Shown: positions 16,203 through 25,879 of the stretch, piece after piece | Layout of the letters: each line of letters begins with the position of its first letter | How positions within the stretch are numbered: the stretch's first letter is position 1 | Source of the DNA: Bacteroidota bacterium | GTDB lineage: Bacteria > Bacteroidota > Bacteroidia > Bacteroidales > Rikenellaceae | Assembly: GCA_023443765.1 (NCBI GenBank) | Contig: JAEZTA010000025.1 | Span: forward strand, 1-54,059 | Direction of reading: 5' to 3' | Length of the DNA stretch: 54,059 bases | Notes under the pieces: model-generated | The model's database searches: none | The model's input: the letters and a program-made list of their open reading frames with translations, nothing else | What the model was told of the DNA's origin: nothing | Program-made: the position numbers and the translations under genes

Positions 16203-19200
16203 ATGAAACAAAAACTGACCAAACTTCTTTGTTCGGTGTTTCTGATTGCCATCACAATCCCGGCGATCGCCCAATCGGCCGGAGGCAGCAGCACCCACAC
16301 AATTACGGGAAAGGTGACTGACAGTGACGGTACACCGATCGTCGGAGCGGTTGTCATGGCATCCCAGCGCGAAGCCACGACGACAAATTCCGAGGGTAAA
16401 TACACGCTTACGGTCAAAAGCCAGAGTCCGACGCTTCAGTTCTCCTGCATGGGATACCTGACCCGTTCGGAGAATGCGGCGGGACGCAGCGTCGTCGATA
16501 TCTCGCTGGAAACGGACAACAAAGTACTCGAAGACGTAGTCGTGATCGGTTACGGCATCCAGAAGAAAGTCAACCTGACGGGAGCCGTCGCGGCGATCGA
16601 TTTCTCGAAAACGAGCGAGAGCCGTTCCATCATCAGCACCTCAGCCGCCCTCGCGGGTCTGGCAGCGGGCATGAACGTCACACAGGGATCCGGACAACCG
16701 GGTTCCGATAATGCCACAATCCGCATCCGCGGCGAAGGCTCCTTCACCTCGGGCGCCAACGGTCCGCTGGTGCTCGTGGACGGAATCGAATGGAGCATGG
16801 ACAACGTGAACCCGAACGACATCGCGTCGATTTCGGTGCTGAAGGATGCCGCATCGGCTTCCATTTACGGAACGCGCGCAGCCAACGGCGTAATCCTCAT
16901 CACGACGAAAAACGGCTCCGAAGGCAAGGCCCAGATCAGCTATTCCTACAAAGGCATCCTGCAAATGCCCTATAACGACCTGCATTTCGTTTCGGACTAT
17001 GCCACGCACATGTCGCTCATCAACGAGTCGTGCGACAACATCGGGACCTCGCGAATCTTCTCCCAGTCGAATATCGACCTCTGGCGGGAGAAGTCGGCTG
17101 ATCCCTACGGGGTCGGAGAAAACGGCGTCCCGAACTTCGCGCTCTACCCCAACACCGACTGGTTCGACGAGATTTTCGAAAACGGTTACTCGCAGGAGCA
17201 CAACCTCTCGATTTCGGGCGGCGCGAAGAATGTCCGTTACCTGCTCTCGCTCGGTTATCTCGACAACCAGGGCGTCATGGGCCGGTTCGGAATCGACTCC
17301 TCAACACAGAAGATTAATTTCCGAACCAATCTGGAAGCCGATGTCACGAAGTGGTTCACGGCAGGCGTACGCCTGTTCGGGCAGCGCCAGGAATACGGAC
17401 TGGCCAACATCTCGAACGCCTTCAACTCGCTGTACCAGACGACTCCGGGCGTTTATCCCGGCTCCGTCAACGCCTGGGGGCGCCCCGCACTGGCTGCCGA
17501 GGAGTCCTCGAACGCCAACAATATCTTCGGCATGATGTACGGTTCGGGAGGTTACAACAACACGACCCGCGTCAACGGCTCGGTCTACGCCAAAATCCAA
17601 CCTTACAAAGGCGTAAGCGTCGAAGCCACGGTGAACTACTCCCCGACCTTCGGCGAGCGGCACACCTACGGCCGCCAGAACGGATACTGGGACTATACCA
17701 CCGACACGCGTTATTCGAGCTCCGACCTCTCGAACGCTTCGGTTTCAAATTCGACTTCACGGAATTATTACATCTCTTCCGAAATCCTCGCCCGCTACAA
17801 CAACACCTTCGGCGATCACGATCTCGGCGTACTGTTCGGTTATTCGGCCATGGAGTACCGGACCTGGGGCTGGGGCGTCAGCAAGCAGGGCGCTACGGAC
17901 TGGACTTTGAACGACCTCGGCACCTACGAAACGCTTTCGGGTTCGTCGAGCACGGCCAAAAACGGCTGGGGACTCCGCTCTTGGTTCGGGCGCATCAACT
18001 ACGCCTATAAGAACCGCTACCTGTTCGAAGCGAACCTCCGCGCCGACGGCTCCTCGCGCTTCGGCAGCAACAACCGTTACGGTATCTTCCCCTCCTTCTC
18101 GGCCGGATGGAAAATCCACGAAGAGAGTTTCATGGAGGGGACTAAAGGCTGGCTTTCGAACCTCAAACTGCGCGCATCGTGGGGTCAGGCCGGTAACAAC
18201 CAGGGCATCGGCAACTATGCCTGGCAGGCCGTGTACAGCACCCAAAACGTCGTCGTAGACGGATCGGGTTCCAAGGGGCTCTACATTTCGTCGCTGAGCA
18301 ACGCCGACCTCAAATGGGAAACCACCGCCACAACCGATATTGGTCTGGATTTAGGATTCTTCGACAACCGGCTCACGGCCGAGATCGACTACTACCGCAA
18401 AAACACGACGGACATCCTCTACACCCCGACGATCTACATGACGATGGGCGAAGTGGCCGGCGTCCCCTCGAACCTCGGCAGCGTGGTGAATAAGGGTATC
18501 GAACTTGCGGTCAACTGGAAAAGCCATATCGGCAAGGATTTCAGCTATTACGCCGGGGTGAACTTCTCCTACAACAAGAACCGGGTCACCAAATTCAAGG
18601 GCGACCTCGTCAAGACATGGACCGACGGGGTTTACTCGAATAACCTTTCCGATGTTACGGCCAACTACGGCAGCGGCAAGCTGTGCGAAGGGCATGCACT
18701 GGGCGAGCATTACCTCCGAAGTCTCTACAGGGGCAACGGCCGCGGTTACAGGGGCGGTGCCGTGGACATCCATGCAGGTCCCAAAGACGGCATGATCCGC
18801 ACGCAGCAGGATTTCGAATGGGTAGCCGCCATGCTCGAATCGGGCTACACCTTCAACGGCGTGACAGCCCTCAGCAAGGATCAGCTCTGGTACGGCGACC
18901 TGATCTATGCCGACCGGAACGGCGACGGCAACTACGGCGACGACAACGACATGGATTTCAACGGCCGTACGAGCACACCTTCCTATAACCTGGGCCTCAA
19001 CCTCGGATTCGCATGGAAAGGCATCGACTTCAACATGACATGGTCGGGAGCGTTCGACTACTACATCATCTGGAACGCTCTCTATTACAACGGCACCCAG
19101 ACCACCAACGGCCACGGCATCAGCGAACGCGTAGCCCGCGACCACTACTTCTTCGATGCCGACAATCCCGCGGACGCCAGAACCAACCTGAAAGGAACCT

Positions 19201-19478
19201 ACCCGCGCCTGACCTTCGGCACACCCGGAGACAACCGCCAGGCCAGCGAGTTCTACGAATACAAAGGCGACTACCTGAAGCTGAAGAACATCCAGCTCGG
19301 CTACACCCTTCCTTCCCGGATCACGAAGAAGTTCTACGTCCAGCAGCTGCGGTTCTTCGTATCGGGAGAAAACCTCCTCACCATCACCGACTATCCGGGG
19401 CTCGACCCGGAGAAAGGCGCCGCCATCGGCTATCCGCTCATGCGTTCAGTCACATTCGGAGCACAGATAACATTCTAA
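16203..19478 (+). CDS. SusC/RagA-family TonB-dependent outer membrane transporter (PUL 2)
   Basis: A 1091-residue SusC homologue. After a signal peptide (1-23, ending PAIAQ) there is the N-terminal carboxypeptidase-like domain (about 34-115, ITGKVTDSDGTPIVGAVV), then the linker VLEDVVVIGYG, and the plug domain with NATIRIRGEGSF, PLVLVDGIEW and the ISVLKDAASASIYGTRAANG motif. The rest is the 22-strand barrel ending in an aromatic residue (GAQITF), as needed for barrel insertion. It imports oligosaccharides with energy from TonB, working with the SusD that begins 5 bases later. Full length; nothing is missing. Confidence 0.97.
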   Translation: MKQKLTKLLCSVFLIAITIPAIAQSAGGSSTHTITGKVTDSDGTPIVGAVVMASQREATTTNSEGKYTLTVKSQSPTLQFSCMGYLTRSENAAGRSVVDISLETDNKVLEDVVVIGYGIQKKVNLTGAVAAIDFSKTSESRSIISTSAALAGLAAGMNVTQGSGQPGSDNATIRIRGEGSFTSGANGPLVLVDGIEWSMDNVNPNDIASISVLKDAASASIYGTRAANGVILITTKNGSEGKAQISYSYKGILQMPYNDLHFVSDYATHMSLINESCDNIGTSRIFSQSNIDLWREKSADPYGVGENGVPNFALYPNTDWFDEIFENGYSQEHNLSISGGAKNVRYLLSLGYLDNQGVMGRFGIDSSTQKINFRTNLEADVTKWFTAGVRLFGQRQEYGLANISNAFNSLYQTTPGVYPGSVNAWGRPALAAEESSNANNIFGMMYGSGGYNNTTRVNGSVYAKIQPYKGVSVEATVNYSPTFGERHTYGRQNGYWDYTTDTRYSSSDLSNASVSNSTSRNYYISSEILARYNNTFGDHDLGVLFGYSAMEYRTWGWGVSKQGATDWTLNDLGTYETLSGSSSTAKNGWGLRSWFGRINYAYKNRYLFEANLRADGSSRFGSNNRYGIFPSFSAGWKIHEESFMEGTKGWLSNLKLRASWGQAGNNQGIGNYAWQAVYSTQNVVVDGSGSKGLYISSLSNADLKWETTATTDIGLDLGFFDNRLTAEIDYYRKNTTDILYTPTIYMTMGEVAGVPSNLGSVVNKGIELAVNWKSHIGKDFSYYAGVNFSYNKNRVTKFKGDLVKTWTDGVYSNNLSDVTANYGSGKLCEGHALGEHYLRSLYRGNGRGYRGGAVDIHAGPKDGMIRTQQDFEWVAAMLESGYTFNGVTALSKDQLWYGDLIYADRNGDGNYGDDNDMDFNGRTSTPSYNLGLNLGFAWKGIDFNMTWSGAFDYYIIWNALYYNGTQTTNGHGISERVARDHYFFDADNPADARTNLKGTYPRLTFGTPGDNRQASEFYEYKGDYLKLKNIQLGYTLPSRITKKFYVQQLRFFVSGENLLTITDYPGLDPEKGAAIGYPLMRSVTFGAQITF

Positions 19479-19483
19479 CGATT

Positions 19484-21310
19484 ATGAAAAAGAGACTCTA
19501 TTATACGATCATTGCCGTTGCCGCAACGCTGACGGGCGTTTCGTGTGCGGACCTTCTGGAGACGGCCCCTGAAAATCAGATCGCCAGCGCGAACATGTGG
19601 ACCACGCCTGAACTGGCCCTGAAGGGCATGAACGGCCTCTACGAAACGTTCTACAACCGGAAACAGAGCAACGGCACGCAAGTTCGCTCGGAGAACCTTG
19701 ACGGACTCAACAAATACGGCATCGAAGCCTTGGGATTCTGCACGGATTACTACGCGAACAACTACCCGATCTACCTGCTCTACAACCAGGCGAAGCGCGC
19801 CAACGACTGGCAGTTGGCCCACGAATGGAAGTTCTGCTATACGATCGTGCACGCCTGCAATGACGCCGTCACGAATCTCCGCAAGGCCGGGCTCGACACC
19901 CGGACTTACGAGCGTTACATCTGCGAGGCGCGTTTCCTGCGGGCATGGGCCTACTCCCGCCTGAACAAATTCTGGCAGGGCGTGCCGGTCTACCTCGAAC
20001 CCATCTCCAACGAACAGTGCACGCGGAGCCAGGAAAGCGCCGACTACGTGTGGCGCGAAGTGGTATTGCCCGACCTGAAATACTGCATCGACAACGCCGC
20101 ATTCCCGGACAACACGCTCACTGAAAGCAATTTCGGCCGGCCGTCGAAAGGCGCCGCCTATGCGCTGCGCGGAATGGCCTACATGTGGCTCCAGGAGTGG
20201 CAGAACGCCGCCAATGATTTCGAAAAAGTGAGCGAATGCGGCTACGGCCTCTGGCAGGGCGAATACATCGACTTCTTCACCCCCGATAACGAACGCGCCA
20301 ACGAGATGATCTTAGCCATTCAGTACGACGAGGAGGCAGGTTACTGCGACAACATCCAGCAGGCCGTGGGAGCCCGCGACACCTATGGCGGCTGGGACGA
20401 AGTGAAACCGGCGTCGGACTTCGTGGATTATTACCAGAATGCCGACGGGACGAAGTTCGACTGGAGCAAGGTGACGGGATTGGAGAACTGGAACGAACTG
20501 ACGCCCAAACAGCGGGCCGTTTTCTTCTGCCGCGACGGACTGAAGAGCGATTCGAAACTGGCATCACAGAAGACCCAGGCCGTCGGTATCTGCGGACAGG
20601 ACATTTTCGACCGCTACTACCTCGACAACGGCAACGAGGCCCGCATCAAGGCGGCCTACGACAGCCGCGATCCGCGGCTCAAGCAGACGATCGTCACCCC
20701 TTATGAGCCGGTGGACTGCTTCTGCGCCGGGCTCAACGGCGACGAGAACATGATCGGCAAACAGCTCCGCTGGCCGCTCTACCTGCAGGGAACCAACGGC
20801 GGCGACTTCTGGTTAGACAAGCGCACGTCGGCCTACTACTGCTACCGCAAATACGTGCGTTTCCTCAAGGGCGAGCTGATCGACCGACAGCGCTGCTACA
20901 CCGATTTCCCGCTCATCCGCTACACCGACGTCATCCTGCAATGGGCCGAAGCGCTGATCGAGCTGAACGACTTCACCAATGCGAAGAACCTCATCGACCA
21001 GGTGCGTTCCCGCGCCCACATGCCGGGCATCAAGATCGGCAACCTCGCCGAAATGCGCGAAGCCGTCCGCTACGAACGCCGCGTGGAATTCCCGGTCGAG
21101 GCGGTCAACTTCTTCGACGAAGTCCGCTGGGGAACCTACAAAGAGACCAAGTTCCAGGGGCAGGATGTCCACGGCGGACAGTCCTGGTGGGGCGACAACA
21201 CGGTCGAATACGCCTGGTACTGGGACGATTGCCTCTGGCCGTGGTCTGTGCCGCAGGGCGAGTACCAGCGAAACTCGTCGCTCACCACCCGCCCGGGCTG
21301 GGTCTATTGA
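19484..21310 (+). CDS. SusD/RagB-family lipoprotein (PUL 2)
   Basis: A 608-residue protein starting at ATG 19484 with a lipoprotein signal (VSCADLLETAPE). The open frame extends upstream into the SusC gene but only this start gives a signal. SusD features: the tetratricopeptide-like helices in the first half (YICEARFLRAWAYSRL), PLIRYTDVILQWAEALIEL, IDQVRSRAHMPG and RYERRVEFPVEAVNFFDEVR. It caps the SusC channel at the cell surface and binds the incoming oligosaccharide. The C-terminus (NSSLTTRPGWVY) is slightly different from the usual NPYW ending but the length is normal. Confidence 0.96.
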   Translation: MKKRLYYTIIAVAATLTGVSCADLLETAPENQIASANMWTTPELALKGMNGLYETFYNRKQSNGTQVRSENLDGLNKYGIEALGFCTDYYANNYPIYLLYNQAKRANDWQLAHEWKFCYTIVHACNDAVTNLRKAGLDTRTYERYICEARFLRAWAYSRLNKFWQGVPVYLEPISNEQCTRSQESADYVWREVVLPDLKYCIDNAAFPDNTLTESNFGRPSKGAAYALRGMAYMWLQEWQNAANDFEKVSECGYGLWQGEYIDFFTPDNERANEMILAIQYDEEAGYCDNIQQAVGARDTYGGWDEVKPASDFVDYYQNADGTKFDWSKVTGLENWNELTPKQRAVFFCRDGLKSDSKLASQKTQAVGICGQDIFDRYYLDNGNEARIKAAYDSRDPRLKQTIVTPYEPVDCFCAGLNGDENMIGKQLRWPLYLQGTNGGDFWLDKRTSAYYCYRKYVRFLKGELIDRQRCYTDFPLIRYTDVILQWAEALIELNDFTNAKNLIDQVRSRAHMPGIKIGNLAEMREAVRYERRVEFPVEAVNFFDEVRWGTYKETKFQGQDVHGGQSWWGDNTVEYAWYWDDCLWPWSVPQGEYQRNSSLTTRPGWVY

Positions 21311-21337
21311 TTTGTTAACTTCAATCCGTATATCGAA

Positions 21338-21805
21338 ATGAAAAAGATCATCTTAATATCGACAGCGATCCTCACCGGCTTTTTCATCCTGTCCTGCGGG
21401 GATTCCTCCTCGGACCCCTACGATGACAGCGACATGCCGATCGTCAAAATCGAAGCCGCCAATATCGCTGACAACAAAGCCACCATCTCCGCGGCGGTGG
21501 AGAGCGGCAGTTTTTACGGAGCCAAGATCGTGACCGGCGTCCGCGTTTCCACCCTCACGCTCGACTACACGCGCGAAATCCCACTGATCAAGTATGTCGA
21601 GGCGAACGGAAAGGCGGTCGAACTGCCCTTCACAACAGAACTCTCCGACCTGATTTACGAGCAGGATTATTTCTGCGCGGTGATCGTATACGACAAGACG
21701 GGCCGCGCCTGCTCCTCCGCCTACCTCACATTTACGGCAGAAGGCGTCCCGGAGGGAATCAGCGACGACAATTCGGCCGGAAACCTCGAAGACAATCCGC
21801 AGTAA
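21338..21805 (+). CDS. Small lipoprotein in SusE position, unknown function
   Basis: A 155-residue lipoprotein with signal and lipobox (FFILSCGDSSSDPYDDSD). The acidic and Ser-rich stretch after the Cys resembles surface-export signals of Bacteroidota lipoproteins. The rest looks like one fibronectin/Ig-like beta-sandwich (IVKIEAANIADNKATISAAV, then LTLDYTREIPL and YFCAVIVYDKTGRACSSAYL). No catalytic residues are apparent. It lies 27 bases after SusD and 21 before a larger surface lipoprotein, so a role in binding glycan or in the SusCD complex is plausible but not shown. Confidence 0.75.
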   Translation: MKKIILISTAILTGFFILSCGDSSSDPYDDSDMPIVKIEAANIADNKATISAAVESGSFYGAKIVTGVRVSTLTLDYTREIPLIKYVEANGKAVELPFTTELSDLIYEQDYFCAVIVYDKTGRACSSAYLTFTAEGVPEGISDDNSAGNLEDNPQ

Positions 21806-21826
21806 AACAAAAACCGAGCAAACGAT

Positions 21827-23854
21827 ATGAAAAAGTTACTTTATACTTTGGAAACGGCCCTTCTTCTGCTCCCGTCCGCCTGCAGCAAAGAAGCCCTGTC
21901 ACCGGATCCCGGACCGGACAACAGCAGGAACACGATCACGTTCGTCGGCGAAACCTTCCCCTCGACCCGCACCGAGATCGGGGAAAAGGACGGCAACTCC
22001 TACCCGGTGCTCTGGTCGACCGGCGACCGGATCGGTATCATCTCCCCGGTCGAAACCCTCTTCCAGAACGCCAGCGCAACGCTGAACGCCAGCGACGCCG
22101 GCAAAAACAGCGGCATCTTCGTACTGGAGACCGAGGCCGACGTGCAGCAGCGGATGGACCTGATCGTCTATTATCCCCACAGCACGTACACAACCTACGG
22201 CGACGGCGCCCTCAAATCATCCGTCCCCATGGAGCAGCGCCAGGCACGCCCGGGCGACTCCTCCCACACCGGAAAATATACCCTGGCCTATGACAAGACC
22301 GTCATCGACCCCGCTACGGCAGCCGAAGGCAAATCCCCTTCAGTAACGTTTGCGCTGCGACATGCCGTAGCCTATGTCAAACTCGTAATCTCAAGCTCGG
22401 AGTATGCCCGCTACAAGCTCAACGGAGCATCCATCTGGTGCGATGGCGAGGCCATTTCGGGAGACATCTCGGTCAATGTTTCCACGGGTGAGACGCAGAC
22501 CAGAACACCGCGGAATTACGCCACGGTCGTTGTAGACGAACCGCAGGAACTGTCGTCGGTCCAGGAACTCTGGCTCGTGACGCTGCCCGTGGACCTGACC
22601 GGCAAAGACGTATACGTCTCCGTGGCCATGACCGACGGAACGAAGAATGTGACCATCCCCGTCAAGGTCGCCGTAAAGGAACTCAAGGCCAACGCCGTCA
22701 ACACGATCACCATCGCGAACGTCAGCCTTGCAGATAACAAATTCGCCTGGTACCAGCCCGAGGAAACGCGTTACCTCGCGGAAGGATGGGCCTACGGCGA
22801 GTCCAACACATTCGTCACGACCTCCGACGGCGAGGAGATCACGATCGACCTCAAAGCGCGCGGCTATTTCAACGGATGTGAAGAACCGAAATATGCCAAA
22901 ATCATCTTCGTCAACAACCTCAGCGGGACCAACTACACGATGGCGATAAACGGCAAGCGGAATAACCCCAGTTCCCCGGCTGATTATGCCGAAGACGTGG
23001 AGATTGGAAGCGACTACACGCTAAAGGTCAAAACGACCAAAGGCAGCTATTTGGGCTGGTTCGGCAAGGTGGGCATCATGAACGCCGAGAAGAAGTACAT
23101 CTGGGCCTTCACCGTCTGGTATCTCCCGGGAGGCGTCGTGGAACACCAGTACAAGAACGGCGTGGTCATGGACCGCTACATCGGCGACAGCTATGCCCCC
23201 GACTATAACAACTGGCACGGCGTGGGAGCCTACTTCCAGTGGGGCCGTCCGTTCAGCTTCTCCTGGGGCAGCATGACCTACACGGTCGCCTCGACCAATG
23301 CGACGGACCTGAACATCTCGGCCCGGAACCCCGGCGTTTTCTTCAAGACCGACGGCGCCTCGAACCATCAGGGCGACTGGTGGCTCGGCGACTGGACCGG
23401 AAAGCGGACCGACCGCAAGGACGACTTCTGGGGCAACCCCAACAGCACGGCCGAGGCCGGATCGCCCGCGAACGGAACCAAGTCGATTTTCGACCCATGC
23501 CCCAAAGGCTGGATGGTAGCGTCCCCGGCGATCTACAAGGAAGTGCTCGCGGGCAAGGAGAGCAATTTCGAGATGAACGGCTCGGTACAGTCGGCGATCT
23601 ACAAATACGACGGCACGAACAAGGCTTACTGGCACTTCAGCGGCCTGAAATGGGCCTCGTCGGGCGGTAACCCGAACAACAACTCCAACGACATCCTGGG
23701 CGTCTGGTCGAACTCCTCCTACCACGGATACGAGGCCTCGGACCACAACGTCTACCAGCTCTACTACCGCACGTCGCAGGGTACGTGGAACGACGGCGGC
23801 GGCCGCGGGGCCGGCATGTCGGTACGCTGCATGAAAGACACCGAAAACCGTTGA
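21827..23854 (+). CDS. Fimbrillin-like / FISUMP-domain surface lipoprotein
   Basis: A 675-residue lipoprotein (signal 1-20, LLPSACSKEA). Residues about 30-300 resemble the fimbrillin (Mfa-like) family: ITFVGETFPSTRTEIGEKDG, WSTGDRIGIISP, and a second half with FALRHAVAYVKLVISS. Residues about 305-530 are an unassigned beta-rich part. The C-terminal region has the FISUMP signature: FDPCPKGWMVASP (about 556) and the ending GMSVRCMKD. Such proteins occupy the glycan-binding slot in many PULs. It may hold the glycosaminoglycan-type substrate at the surface; adhesion is an alternative. It is followed by a terminator that separates it from the lyase genes. Confidence 0.75.
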   Translation: MKKLLYTLETALLLLPSACSKEALSPDPGPDNSRNTITFVGETFPSTRTEIGEKDGNSYPVLWSTGDRIGIISPVETLFQNASATLNASDAGKNSGIFVLETEADVQQRMDLIVYYPHSTYTTYGDGALKSSVPMEQRQARPGDSSHTGKYTLAYDKTVIDPATAAEGKSPSVTFALRHAVAYVKLVISSSEYARYKLNGASIWCDGEAISGDISVNVSTGETQTRTPRNYATVVVDEPQELSSVQELWLVTLPVDLTGKDVYVSVAMTDGTKNVTIPVKVAVKELKANAVNTITIANVSLADNKFAWYQPEETRYLAEGWAYGESNTFVTTSDGEEITIDLKARGYFNGCEEPKYAKIIFVNNLSGTNYTMAINGKRNNPSSPADYAEDVEIGSDYTLKVKTTKGSYLGWFGKVGIMNAEKKYIWAFTVWYLPGGVVEHQYKNGVVMDRYIGDSYAPDYNNWHGVGAYFQWGRPFSFSWGSMTYTVASTNATDLNISARNPGVFFKTDGASNHQGDWWLGDWTGKRTDRKDDFWGNPNSTAEAGSPANGTKSIFDPCPKGWMVASPAIYKEVLAGKESNFEMNGSVQSAIYKYDGTNKAYWHFSGLKWASSGGNPNNNSNDILGVWSNSSYHGYEASDHNVYQLYYRTSQGTWNDGGGRGAGMSVRCMKDTENR

Positions 23855-23865
23855 CATCCCATACG

Positions 23866-23908
23866 CAGGGGCCTGTCCGATCCGGAGGTCAGGCGGGCCC
23901 CTGTTTCT
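23866..23908 (+). terminator. Hairpin terminator inside PUL 2
   Basis: CAGGGGCC (23866-23873) pairs perfectly with GGCCCCTG (23896-23903), with an extra inner CCTG/CAGG pairing, and is followed by TTTCT. It sits between the transport/binding genes and the two lyases and probably lowers expression of the latter. No separate promoter of the TAnnTTTG type is seen in the 20 bases left before the next gene. Confidence 0.75.
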
Positions 23909-23928
23909 AACCCAAAAACATTACAGCC

Positions 23929-25866
23929 ATGAAGATATTGAAAACACTGATTTGTTTCGTCGCAGCGGCCTGCCTGCTGTCCGGATGCGCCGAAGAGCGA
24001 ATGTACTACGAACCCGGCAGCGGATCGGGCAACGGCAACAGCGGAGGAGGAGGCGAGGAGCCGTCGGGCCCGGGCGATTATTCAAAACTGACGGCGGCCA
24101 ACCACCCCCGCATCATCATGACCGGGGACGATGTGGCCGTCATCAAGGAGAAACTGGCCGCGGGGTCCGACGCCAACCTGAAAAAACTCCACGAGTGCAT
24201 CATAGCCTATGCCGACAAGGCGCTCATGGCCAAGGACCTGGTCTATGAGGTCACGGGGAAACGCCTGCTGTCCGTTTCGACCGAAGCAGCAAATCGGATC
24301 ATCTCCTGCGCCTATGCCTACCGTCTGACAGGAGAGACCAAATACCTCGAAAAGGCCGAGAAGGACATGCAGACCGTCTGCGCCTTCAAGGACTGGAATG
24401 CCCCGACTCACTTTCTCGACGGCGCCGAAATGGCCCACGGCGTAGGCATCGGCTACGACTGGCTCTACGGCCAACTGAGCGACGCGACGAAGAAAAGCGC
24501 CGAAAAAGCGATTCAGAACTACGCGTTCTACTGCGCGCTCAACGGCAAATGGAACCTCAATTTCTACACCTCAGCGACCAACTGGAACCAAGTCTGCAAC
24601 GGCGGTCTCGTGGTGGCGGCCTTCGCCATCTACGAAACCTGCCAGAGCGACGCGCGGAGCATCATCGACAAGGCGATCGAAAGCAACGCTTCGGTCATGC
24701 CCGAGATGTACAATCCCGACGGAAACTACCCCGAAGGCTACGGCTACTGGGGTTACGGAACGGCGTTCGAGTGCATCATGCTCTCGGCGATGGAGTCGTG
24801 CACCGGCACGGACAACGCCCTTTCGATGGTCGACGGCTTCCGGAAAACCGGCAAATGGATCCTTTTCATGGAAGGCATGAACAAGATGGCTTTCAACTAC
24901 TGCGACTGCGCGCCTTCGAGCATCGCCTTCCCGCCGCTCTGGTACCTCGCCCACAAGTTCAACGACCAGTCGCTGCTGTACGGCGAGCTGATGAAACTCA
25001 ACGACGGCCGCTACACCTCCTACGACTCGCCGAAATACCTCCCCATGGCGATCGTCTATGCCAGCAAATTCGACCTGAACAACATCGAACCTCCCACGGA
25101 AAAACTGTGGAGCGGCAAGGGCATCAACCCCGTGGTGCTCGTCCACTCCGACTGGACCTTCTCGGAGACCGACAAATTCCTCGGCATCAAGGCCGGGCGG
25201 GCGAATTACAGCCACGGGCACATGGATGTGGGATCGTTCGTTTACGACGCCTGGGGAACGCGCTGGTCCGCCGATCTGGGACTCCAGAGCTACGGCACGG
25301 TCGAGAACATCAACCTGCCCGGATATACCGGCGGTTTCGGCAGCTATGACCAGGGAGCTTTCCGGTGGGCCGTATTCCGCTACAACAACTACAACCACAG
25401 CACCATCACCATCAACGACGCCCTCCACCGCGCCGGCGGCAGGGCCGGGATCACGAGCGTCATCAACACCGCTGCATCGAAGGGCGCCACGATCGACATG
25501 TCGGACATCCTTTCCGACGAATGCGAAAGCGCCACGCGAACCGTGACGCTCGAAAACGATACGGACCTCGTGGTGAAGGATATCGTCAAAGCCAAGTACA
25601 ACAAGGCGGCGGACATCCGCTGGACCATGGTCACAAGGGCGATGCCGACCGTGGAAGCCAACCGGATCGTATTGCAGGGCACATCGAAAAAGCTCTACCT
25701 CAAGGTGACCAGCCAAAACAATGCGAAGATCACCTTCAAGACCTGGTCCACCGTCGGCGAATCGTACGACGCGAGCAACTCGGGCTACTACGAAGCCGGA
25801 TTCGAAGCCAAGGTAACTTCCGGCCAGACCGACACCTTCACCGTGACCCTCACCCCGAACGAATAA
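23929..25866 (+). CDS. Heparinase II/III-fold polysaccharide lyase, lipoprotein
   Basis: A 645-residue lipoprotein (LLSGCAEER, followed by a Gly/Ser-rich linker at about 34-50). Residues about 55-370 form the helical toroid expected of the family, with NYPEGYGYWGYGTAF in the substrate groove. The beta-sandwich part begins near 390 and holds the motif SHGHMDVGSFVYD (His 429, His 431, Asp 433), equivalent to the catalytic or metal-site His segment of heparinase II. The enzyme would cleave a uronic-acid polysaccharide by beta-elimination. The PL family number (PL12, 15, 17, 21, 33 and others share this fold) cannot be fixed by eye. Its Gly/Ser-rich linker suggests that it works away from the membrane surface. 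Confidence 0.85.
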   Translation: MKILKTLICFVAAACLLSGCAEERMYYEPGSGSGNGNSGGGGEEPSGPGDYSKLTAANHPRIIMTGDDVAVIKEKLAAGSDANLKKLHECIIAYADKALMAKDLVYEVTGKRLLSVSTEAANRIISCAYAYRLTGETKYLEKAEKDMQTVCAFKDWNAPTHFLDGAEMAHGVGIGYDWLYGQLSDATKKSAEKAIQNYAFYCALNGKWNLNFYTSATNWNQVCNGGLVVAAFAIYETCQSDARSIIDKAIESNASVMPEMYNPDGNYPEGYGYWGYGTAFECIMLSAMESCTGTDNALSMVDGFRKTGKWILFMEGMNKMAFNYCDCAPSSIAFPPLWYLAHKFNDQSLLYGELMKLNDGRYTSYDSPKYLPMAIVYASKFDLNNIEPPTEKLWSGKGINPVVLVHSDWTFSETDKFLGIKAGRANYSHGHMDVGSFVYDAWGTRWSADLGLQSYGTVENINLPGYTGGFGSYDQGAFRWAVFRYNNYNHSTITINDALHRAGGRAGITSVINTAASKGATIDMSDILSDECESATRTVTLENDTDLVVKDIVKAKYNKAADIRWTMVTRAMPTVEANRIVLQGTSKKLYLKVTSQNNAKITFKTWSTVGESYDASNSGYYEAGFEAKVTSGQTDTFTVTLTPNE

Positions 25867-25879
25867 ACTTCCGAAAACG

